Positions 23,101 to 29,664 of a stretch of DNA of 31,663 nucleotides are shown in pieces. Source of the DNA: Paludibacter sp. Lineage in GTDB: Bacteria > Bacteroidota > Bacteroidia > Bacteroidales > Paludibacteraceae. The translations under genes and the position numbers were made by a program. The notes beneath the pieces were generated by a model. It did not search any database, was not told the DNA's origin, and saw only the letters and a list, made by a program, of their open reading frames with translations. The DNA lies in assembly GCA_028748945.1 (NCBI GenBank), contig JAQTOL010000001.1, positions 1 to 31,663 on the forward strand. Direction: 5' to 3'. The stretch's first letter is position 1, and the number at the start of each line of letters is the position of its first letter.

Positions 23101-25482
23101 CTTCAATCGCCTGCTGATTCTATTCAGAATTATCTCGACTTAGCACTAAATCAGGCTATCGAAATGACTGATAGCAAGCTGGGTTATATTTACCATTACA
23201 GTGAAACGAAAAAGGAATTTGTGCTCAATTCCTGGTCAAAAGAAGTGATGAATGAATGTAAAGTTCAGGAAAAACAGACCGTTTATCTATTGGAAAAAAC
23301 CGGCCTTTGGGGCGAAGTGGTTCGACAACGGAAACCGATTGTGGTGAACGATTTTCAGGCGGCACATCCGCTTAAAAAAGGTCAACCCGGGGGACATGCA
23401 CCGCTGCACAAGTACTTGACCATTCCCGTAATTGTCGATAATCAGATTGTTGGTGTAGTGGGGGTTGCCAATAAAGAAACCGATTATGTTGATAACGATA
23501 TCAAACAACTGACCGTATTGATGGATATTGTGTGGAATGCTTTGGGGAAAAGACAAACGGATATTTCTTTGCAAATCAGCGAAGAGAAATTTAAAAAAGC
23601 ATTTATGACCAGTCCTGATTCCATCAATATAAACCGCTTGGAAGATGGCATGTACGTGTCAATTAATAACGGTTTTACGCGCATTACGGGATATACCGAA
23701 GAAGATATCCTGGGTAAAACATCGATTGAGAAAAATATTTGGGTTGATTTAGCCGACCGGGATAGATTAGTTCAGGGGTTGAAGGAAAAAGGAATTGTTG
23801 AAAATCTTATTGCACAGTTTTCTACCAAGTCGGGAGGAATAATCTACGGAATGATGTCGGCCTCCATTATCGAGTTGAATGGCGTTAAACACCTTCTCAA
23901 TATTACACGTGATATTTCCGATATACGGAAAACCGAGTTGGCTCTCCAAAAAAGCAAAGCCACGTTAGACACTGCATTGGCAAGTACGACCGATGCTATT
24001 TTTATAACAGATTCGGAAGGTAATTATATTCAATTCAATGAGGCTTTTGTAAAATTTACCCGCTTTAGAAATAAAGATGAAGTATATACGAAATTCAATC
24101 ATTTCACCGACATACTTGAAGTATTTAATTCAAATGATGAAGTGGCGCCACCCGAAACATGGGCTGTAGCAAGGGCACTACGGGGGGAGATTGTCAATAA
24201 TTTTGAGTATAAACTTCGCCGGAAAGATACCGGTGAAACCTGGACTGGAAGTTACAGTTTCAGTCCTATGCGCGACGACAAAGGGGAGATTATAGGAGCG
24301 GTAGTGGTAGCCAGAGATATTACAGATTTTAAAGAAGCTGAAATAAAATTGCTGGAAAGTGAGAAAAAATTAAGTACTCTTTTTGCAGCCATGACCGAAA
24401 TGGTGGCCATTCACGAACTGGAGTTGAATGGAGAAGGTGAAGCAATCAATTATAGAATTATTGATTGTAACGATGCATTTACAAAACATACAGGATATTC
24501 GAAAGACGAAGCCATTGGCAAATTAGCCTCCGAATTATATGGTACCACAACCGCACCCTATTTGGAGGAATATGCTAAAGTGGCACAATCAGGTGTTCCA
24601 TATGAATTTAGTACTTATTTCCCTCCAATGGACAAGCATTTTCTGATATCTGTAGTTTCACCTTCGAAAAATAAATTTGCTACCATCACAAACGATATCA
24701 CTGAAATTCAATATATTCAGGAAGAAATTAAACTAAAAAACAAAGAACTGGAAAACTATATTTATGCTGCATCACACGATCTGAGGTCGCCATTGGTAAA
24801 CATTCAGGGATTTAGCCAGCGCTTGAAAAAACAAACTGAAGAAATTAAAATGGCTTTGTCGGCCAATGGACAGGGAGAAATCAAACTGGATAATCTGGAA
24901 GAGTTGACGATTGATGCAATTCCCAAAACATTGAACTTCATTTTGTCGAATGTTACCAAAATGGATGCATTAATTAATGGTCTGTTGCAAATATCCAGAA
25001 CCGGTCGGGTGACTATGGCAATAAAGAAGGTGAAGATGAATAATCTATTCAAGACAATCAATCAACATTATAGTTTTGAAATTACTGAAATAGATGCAAC
25101 GATTAATATCGATGATTTACCCGATTGTTATGGCGACGAAAATCAACTCAACCGGCTTTTCTCCAATATTATTGGCAATGCGCTTAAATACAGGGATAGT
25201 AACCGGAAGCTGGAAGTCAACATTTCGGCAAAAATAAATTATAATAAAGTGGTTTACTGTATTGCTGATAATGGAATTGGTATTGCGTCGCGAAACATTG
25301 AGAAAATCTGGAATGTATTCTACCGCGTCGACTCAACAGTCAGTGAAGCAGGTGACGGCATCGGGTTGAGCTTAGTGAAGCGAATTGCCGACAAACACAA
25401 GGGCAAAGTCTGGGTCGAATCGGAAGAAGGAATAGGAAGCAGGTTTTATGTAGAGTTACAAAAAAATGATTTTGAAGAATAA
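20191..25482 (+). CDS. soluble multi-PAS/GAF sensor histidine kinase
   Basis: The protein has 1763 residues and no signal peptide or transmembrane segment, so it is cytoplasmic. A short coiled coil (25-60) is followed by PAS domains at about 65-183, 190-306, 316-451, 458-576, 584-702, 709-827 and 834-952. A GAF domain (972-1120) and three more PAS domains (1129-1247, 1254-1383, 1390-1510) follow. Most end in the DITERKKAE-type linker. The kinase core has the H-box ASHDLRSPL with His1529, N-box NIIGNALKY with Asn1663, G1 DNGIGI (1693-1698) and G2 GDGIGLSL (1721-1728). The dimerisation domain has a long helical insertion (about 1548-1580), as in phytochrome-like kinases. There is no receiver domain; the partner is probably the stand-alone receiver encoded next. 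Confidence 0.93.
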   Translation: MDATEMQDLIVNLIKEGENDKALDLLVRLQEANSELEEKLKLRTHELEEMNVTLKESMTENKKNSSIIESIFNSVPGLIYLYDENGKLVKWNSRHEYMTGYSSKELLQRNMMDWFKDDYESQNNIDSALNTMALKGYGEAEAKLQKKNGSRIPVYFTFSALKMNDSQYFTGIGMDITRIKKAEEKIKESYTVLRIAGEKAQLGGWSADLSNNKVYWSDEVAVLHEMPVGYSPSVEDGINFYAPEWREKMTKIFNDCARNGIPYDVEMEIITASGKRVWIETIAEAVKDDAGNIIKIQGAFQNISERRKVNKSLQQERELYFDLVNNQPAGIYRIRVLPMNKWEKDAWTNSKKSPYIMELASDRFCEILGITRHDFEVNPFIIDDLVYPQDKSDFKLRNEEANAKLIPFRWEGRMLIQDKICWVHLESIPRQVENGEILWTGILYDISENKQTELALKESDERFQMLFNQAPLGYQSLDINGHFLEVNNQWLETLGYKREEVIGKWFGDFLTPMYQDGFRQRFPIFKAQGHIHSEFEMLHKNGSILFIAFEGRIGKDLKGNFKQTHCILQDITESKRANEVLIKSREDFMDLFDNAPIGYHEIDAGGRIVRMNQTELNMLGYIFGELVGKHFWSTITEENVSRKAIEAKLSGEYIPHNFFEREFRKKDGTTLSVLLKDKIFKDIDGHITGIRTTVQDITERKKAESALIESEEKFKNIFEHSAVGKSLTTIDGKLKVNYAFRKILGYSEEELYLKNWKEITYKDDIEYNEKTVKSILRGDRVSSQWEKRYIHKNGSIVWVDITTTLQRDKTGNPLFFITEITDITERKEVESALLESEKEYRNLLDMSPVAKCILHDWTLIYVNHSAIKLFGAKSSKDLVNKPILELIHPDFHILTHENAKLLAKKGYVPKQEQRFIRIDGHVLDVETQSKSIRFNGKLATLVDISDITDRKKAEYELLINSKRLNALVKILQSPADSIQNYLDLALNQAIEMTDSKLGYIYHYSETKKEFVLNSWSKEVMNECKVQEKQTVYLLEKTGLWGEVVRQRKPIVVNDFQAAHPLKKGQPGGHAPLHKYLTIPVIVDNQIVGVVGVANKETDYVDNDIKQLTVLMDIVWNALGKRQTDISLQISEEKFKKAFMTSPDSININRLEDGMYVSINNGFTRITGYTEEDILGKTSIEKNIWVDLADRDRLVQGLKEKGIVENLIAQFSTKSGGIIYGMMSASIIELNGVKHLLNITRDISDIRKTELALQKSKATLDTALASTTDAIFITDSEGNYIQFNEAFVKFTRFRNKDEVYTKFNHFTDILEVFNSNDEVAPPETWAVARALRGEIVNNFEYKLRRKDTGETWTGSYSFSPMRDDKGEIIGAVVVARDITDFKEAEIKLLESEKKLSTLFAAMTEMVAIHELELNGEGEAINYRIIDCNDAFTKHTGYSKDEAIGKLASELYGTTTAPYLEEYAKVAQSGVPYEFSTYFPPMDKHFLISVVSPSKNKFATITNDITEIQYIQEEIKLKNKELENYIYAASHDLRSPLVNIQGFSQRLKKQTEEIKMALSANGQGEIKLDNLEELTIDAIPKTLNFILSNVTKMDALINGLLQISRTGRVTMAIKKVKMNNLFKTINQHYSFEITEIDATINIDDLPDCYGDENQLNRLFSNIIGNALKYRDSNRKLEVNISAKINYNKVVYCIADNGIGIASRNIEKIWNVFYRVDSTVSEAGDGIGLSLVKRIADKHKGKVWVESEEGIGSRFYVELQKNDFEE

Positions 25483-25486
25483 TAAA

Positions 25487-25514
25487 TAGTCGGTAGTTTA
25501 TAGTCGGTAGTTTT
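25487..25514. repeat. two tandem copies of a 14-bp unit
   Basis: TAGTCGGTAGTTTA and TAGTCGGTAGTTTT follow each other directly, starting 4 bases after the kinase stop codon. Short repeats of this flavour are scattered in intergenic regions of some Bacteroidetes. Confidence 0.8.
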
Positions 25515-25758
25515 CCAAAGATTATTCTTATTTTTGAAAAAATTTGATATATACAGGAAAAATACGATACTGACATGAAAGAAAAACAATCTCTTATTTA
25601 ATGGAAAAAGTATCAGAAAATGGAACTATTAATCACATAATCGTGAATTGAATCTGAGGATGTATTCCATCCTGTTCAATTTACTCATCCGCTTTCAACT
25701 TTTACAGGTGCTTAAACAGAATTTACGATATAATATTAACGGTTTACTGTTAGGGAAA

Positions 25759-25863
25759 GGCATTTTTAAATATTGAAAATTCAAAAAGCAATATAGAAAA
25801 CTCGGTTTTCAATATTGAAAATTGAAAAAACGGTATTGAAAAAACGGTTTTCATTATTGAAAA
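25759..25863. repeat. five tandem copies of a 21-bp unit
   Basis: Five contiguous 21-bp units begin at 25759, 25780, 25801, 25822 and 25843; each ends in TATTGAAAA (TATAGAAAA in the second). Units 3 and 5 resemble each other (GGTTTTCA), as do 2 and 4 (AAAAA), giving a hint of a 42-bp higher-order period. The minus strand is open through the repeat and reads FSI-x4 five times, a consequence of a period divisible by three and not evidence for a protein. The array lies 143 bases before the receiver gene within a 523-base gap that has no other recognisable content. Confidence 0.85.
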
Positions 25864-26005
25864 ATCCGGAATCTGATAGGAAATCGTGAAAAAGGTTCCA
25901 AAACAACAACATCGCAGTACATTTATATTGCACAAAATGAACTACTTAAAGTATAAACAACCTGTTGAGCCGTCCGGGATGGTAAGATAGAAACAATTAC
26001 GCAAA

Positions 26006-26437
26006 ATGAAAAATTACAAAGAACTAATCATTCTCATTGCCGAAGATGATGATGGACATGCCGAACTGATTCGGACCGGATTACGGGAATCGGGTGTTTG
26101 TAATAAAATAATCCGATTTGCAAATGGAGAAGACGCCTGGCTTTTTTTAGCCGGTAAAGCTGAAACGGAAGCGCGCGAAGCCGATAAATCGTATCTGTTA
26201 TTACTCGATATTAATATGCCCAAAATGGATGGAGTAGAAGTATTGCGCAGAATTAAAACAGATGACGGTTTAAAGGAAATACCGGTATTGATGCTTACCA
26301 CTACCGACGATCCGCGCGAAGTGGAAGCTTGTTATAAACTTGGTTGTAATATGTATATAACCAAACCGGTTGATTTTATTAAATTTGCAGAAACACTGAA
26401 ACGCATGGGACTATTTATTCAAATAGTAAAAATATAA
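26006..26437 (+). CDS. stand-alone response regulator receiver (Rcp1-like)
   Basis: The protein has 143 residues and consists of one receiver domain. The acidic pocket is EDDD (13-16), the phospho-acceptor is Asp68 (LLLLDINMPKMDG), the switch residue is in MLTTTDD (about 96-102) and the conserved lysine is Lys120 (YITKPVD). The extended loop between strands 2 and 3 and the CYKLGCN motif are typical of the Rcp1 subgroup that pairs with multi-PAS or phytochrome-like kinases. There is no output domain, so it acts through a partner protein. Its gene is separated by only 12 bases from the next one, so the two are co-transcribed. The likely phosphodonor is the upstream 1763-residue kinase. Confidence 0.92.
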   Translation: MKNYKELIILIAEDDDGHAELIRTGLRESGVCNKIIRFANGEDAWLFLAGKAETEAREADKSYLLLLDINMPKMDGVEVLRRIKTDDGLKEIPVLMLTTTDDPREVEACYKLGCNMYITKPVDFIKFAETLKRMGLFIQIVKI

Positions 26438-26449
26438 AATAATCATCTA

Positions 26450-28666
26450 ATGGAAGCAAAACCAAACAGAATTCTCATCGTTGAAGATGATGCCGGAATA
26501 CTCGAATTACTTAAAGAGAATATTGATTATGCAGGCTATAAAAATGTCTGTGTACAAAAGGGAAGTGATGCAATTGAATGGTTAAGTGTGAACACTCCGT
26601 TTCTGGTTGTGCTGGACTATGGTCTTCCGGATATGAATGGAAAAGAATTGATCAATGAATTGTTGAATAGAAAAATTCAGGTACCTCCTTTTATTGTCTC
26701 TACGGGACAGGGTGATGAGCATATTGCCGTGGAAATGATGAAACTAGGTGCTAAAGATTATATTATTAAAGACAGCCACTTTCTTGAAATGATTCCTCTG
26801 CTAATTAAGCATGTTTGCAGTGAAATAGAAAACGAAAATAAACTCAAGAAAAATGAGCAGGAACTGATTGATTTGAATCAATTCAACAGACAAATAATTG
26901 ATAGTGCGCTCGAAGGTATTATTGTTTATGATCAATATCTGAATTATATTACCTGGAATCCTTTTATGGAAAGACTGACAGGTACATTAGCAAAAGATAT
27001 AATTGGAAAAAATGCCAAAAATGTTTTTCCTTTTTTAAAAGAAGTGGGTGTAATTGAAAATGTAGAAAATGCACTGAAGGGAATTATCGGATCCGAAGTC
27101 GAATTCTTACTGGAAATTAATACAACCGGAAAACCGGTTTGGGTATCGGATGCCATCTCCACACTAAAAAACACGAGTGCTGAAATAATCGGGGCAATTT
27201 CGATTGTACGTGATATTACCGAACGGAAACAGGCCGAAGAAGCGTTGCAAAAAAACCGGGACAGTTTGAAAGAATTACTCTTTGAAAATAGCGAACTCAT
27301 TTTAAATGATTCGAATTCAATAGAATATAACAAATTGGCTGAAATAATAAGAAAGATTTCCGGGGCAAAATTCGCCTCATTTAATATATTTGAAAAAAAT
27401 GAAGTAGAATATTCTACTGTTGGATTTGCCGGTTTAAAAGATTTCAATTCATTATCGAAAAAATACCTGGGCTATGATTTCTTAAATAAAAAATGGAAAT
27501 TTAATGGTGAGCGTAATAATATGACAAAAGACAGAACTATTACGCACTTTGATAACCTGTATGATTATGTAGGAAACCTGATGCCTCGTCCTGTTTACTA
27601 TTTGATAAGTAAAACTTTTAATCTGGGCGAAGTAAGTGTGGTCCGAATAACTAAAAATAATGTTCAAAAAGGTGATTTTACCCTGATATTTAAAAAAGGA
27701 GAAACTTTACAAAATCCCGAAATTGTAGAATTATTTGCTACTCAGGTGGGATTATTTCTTGAACGGAAAAACTCCGAAGATGAATTGAAATCATCGTTTT
27801 CGTTACTAAGTGCGTCACTCGAATCAACTGCCGACGGTATATTGGCCGTTGATGTTGATGGTCATCCCACTATATTTAATCATCGGTTTACCGAAATGTG
27901 GAATATTCCTCAAAAACTACTTAACAATAGGGAGGACGGTAACATTTTAAACTGGGTAGTTTCACAAATAACTGATCCGGATGAATTTAAATCGAAAGTG
28001 GAGAACCTGAAAGGAAATAATAAGATTACAAGTATTAATCTTATTGAACTAAAAGATGGTCGTATTTTCGAACGCTATTCCATCCCTCAAATCATTGGCG
28101 ATTCGGTAGTGGGGCGTGTGTGGTCGTTTCGGGATATAACAGAGAGTAGGTTAGCAACAGAAAAGTTGCAGGTAAGCGAAAACAGATACCGTAGATTTAT
28201 AAACTCTACTCCTGATTTGGTTTTTATTAAAGATGAAGAATTCAATTTTATTGTTGTGAATGAACAATTATGTAAATATTATAATAGAACTAAAGAAGAG
28301 ATACTTGGTAAAGGTGTTTTTGACTTTATGGAAGAAAAATATGCTAAAAATTGTCACATGTCAGACAAAGAGGCATTAATAGTGAATGACATTGTTTATC
28401 GGGAAGAGGTACAGGGTGATATGGTATTTGAAACAGTAAAATTTCCTGTTGAGTACCAAAAAGATAAAGTTGGCGTGGGTGGATTTATCCGTAACATTAC
28501 CGACCGCAAGCTGGCTGAGCAAGCTCTGCAAAATAAAATGGATGAGATGACACGTTTTCACCGGATGATAGTTGGGCGCGAATTGGTTATGGTGGAATTA
28601 AAGAAGGAAATTAATGAATTGCTCAAAAAAAACGGAGAAGAAGCCAAATATAAAGTTGTTGAGTAA
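26450..28666 (+). CDS. REC-PAS-GAF-PAS-PAS signalling protein without output domain
   Basis: The protein has 738 residues. An N-terminal receiver (about 6-125) has the acidic pair EDD (12-14), phospho-acceptor Asp56 (VVLDYGLPDMNG) and the lysine in YIIKD. Then come PAS (about 145-265), a diverged GAF-like region (270-445), PAS (450-575), PAS (580-700) and a C-terminal helix with IVGRELVMVELKKEINELL. That helix resembles the linker that normally leads into a histidine kinase domain, but the protein stops there, followed by KNGEEAKYKVVE. No kinase, GGDEF or DNA-binding part exists. It may be a phosphorylated scaffold or sensor adaptor for the kinases around it, or a truncated kinase. Confidence 0.88.
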   Translation: MEAKPNRILIVEDDAGILELLKENIDYAGYKNVCVQKGSDAIEWLSVNTPFLVVLDYGLPDMNGKELINELLNRKIQVPPFIVSTGQGDEHIAVEMMKLGAKDYIIKDSHFLEMIPLLIKHVCSEIENENKLKKNEQELIDLNQFNRQIIDSALEGIIVYDQYLNYITWNPFMERLTGTLAKDIIGKNAKNVFPFLKEVGVIENVENALKGIIGSEVEFLLEINTTGKPVWVSDAISTLKNTSAEIIGAISIVRDITERKQAEEALQKNRDSLKELLFENSELILNDSNSIEYNKLAEIIRKISGAKFASFNIFEKNEVEYSTVGFAGLKDFNSLSKKYLGYDFLNKKWKFNGERNNMTKDRTITHFDNLYDYVGNLMPRPVYYLISKTFNLGEVSVVRITKNNVQKGDFTLIFKKGETLQNPEIVELFATQVGLFLERKNSEDELKSSFSLLSASLESTADGILAVDVDGHPTIFNHRFTEMWNIPQKLLNNREDGNILNWVVSQITDPDEFKSKVENLKGNNKITSINLIELKDGRIFERYSIPQIIGDSVVGRVWSFRDITESRLATEKLQVSENRYRRFINSTPDLVFIKDEEFNFIVVNEQLCKYYNRTKEEILGKGVFDFMEEKYAKNCHMSDKEALIVNDIVYREEVQGDMVFETVKFPVEYQKDKVGVGGFIRNITDRKLAEQALQNKMDEMTRFHRMIVGRELVMVELKKEINELLKKNGEEAKYKVVE

Positions 28667-28710
28667 AATTTTCTTCAACAAGAAGAGACCATTAAACCGG
28701 AAATAATTAA

Positions 28711-29532
28711 ATGAAAAACACCGCAATTGCCCGTTTACTATTAAAAACGAAAGGTTTTGATATTTCCAAATACGATCGTGCTTTTCTGAAAAAATCGATT
28801 CAGAGAAGGATGACAGTCATGCATTGTGCGTCCGAAGAGTTGTATTGTACACTTATGGAACAGAACGAAGAAGAAAGTATTGCATTTTTAGACTCTTTAC
28901 TGATCGGGTATAGTGAGTTTTTTCGTAACTCACTTTCGTTTGCGGTGTTGGAAAAAATTATATTTACAAGCATTTTAGTAAAAAAAACGAACTCCGTAAG
29001 GAAGGAAATCCGGATTTGGTCGGCAGCCTGTTCCTCGGGGCAGGAAACATATAGTTTGGCCATGTTATTGAAAGAATTTAAGAAGGGTGAAGGTGAGGAA
29101 ATTAATTTTCGTATTTTTGCTACGGATTGTAGCGAAGTGATGGTTAACGACGCGAGAAAAGGTGAATATACAATTGATAATTTGAGTAACCTGAGTTTGA
29201 AACAAATTAATAATTGGTTCAGGAAGCAGGATGATGTTTACACGGTTAAGCCTGAACTGAAAGAGAATATTGATTTCTCCGTTTTCGATTTATTAAGTGA
29301 TGAATTCAGTTCGCCACCATCCAGTATTTTTGGAAATTTCGACCTGGTTGTATGTGCCAATTTGCTGTTTTATTATAAACCGGACTCACAAAAGAAAATA
29401 ATTGGAAAAGTTACACAATGTCTCACAAAAGGGGGATTTTTAATGACCGGTGAAACGGAGAGAAGCATTCTCATGCAGCATCAATTAATGGAAGTTTATC
29501 CACAATCGGCAATATTTAAGATAGCCCAATGA
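28711..29532 (+). CDS. CheR-like SAM-dependent protein methyltransferase
   Basis: The protein has 273 residues, the length of a stand-alone CheR. The N-terminal helical domain (1-75) ends in SEFFRNSLSF, the counterpart of the TxFFR motif. The SAM-binding motif is IWSAACSSGQETYSLAM (102-118), where the common form has GEE, followed by ATDCSEVMVNDARKGEY (137-153) and ANLLFYYKPD (216-225). CheR enzymes methylate glutamates of chemoreceptors. Here no receptor, CheA, CheW or CheB gene is visible, so the target is probably a sensor protein of this cluster. The gene lies 44 bases after the REC-PAS gene and 132 bases before the membrane kinase gene. Confidence 0.9.
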   Translation: MKNTAIARLLLKTKGFDISKYDRAFLKKSIQRRMTVMHCASEELYCTLMEQNEEESIAFLDSLLIGYSEFFRNSLSFAVLEKIIFTSILVKKTNSVRKEIRIWSAACSSGQETYSLAMLLKEFKKGEGEEINFRIFATDCSEVMVNDARKGEYTIDNLSNLSLKQINNWFRKQDDVYTVKPELKENIDFSVFDLLSDEFSSPPSSIFGNFDLVVCANLLFYYKPDSQKKIIGKVTQCLTKGGFLMTGETERSILMQHQLMEVYPQSAIFKIAQ

Positions 29533-29664
29533 TGAGAATAAAAGGTAATTAATGGATGAAATGCTGATAAAAACGGATAGAGAAATACATTAAATATAAA
29601 ATATAAAAGCCGCGGGAATCATTGATAATAAATCAGTTTATCATCCGTGTTTAATAGAATTATC

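Noticed and set aside
25759..25863. CRISPR array
   Set aside because: The 21-bp units are contiguous with no unique spacers between them, and there are no cas genes.
25750..25935. Minus-strand ORF with five FSI repeats
   Set aside because: The repetition follows from the 21-bp tandem DNA repeat, whose period is a multiple of three; it has no support as a protein and opposes its neighbours.
26944..27447. 167-codon minus-strand ORF within the REC-PAS gene
   Set aside because: It is antisense to clear PAS/GAF coding sequence and is Ser/Phe-rich as expected of a shadow frame.
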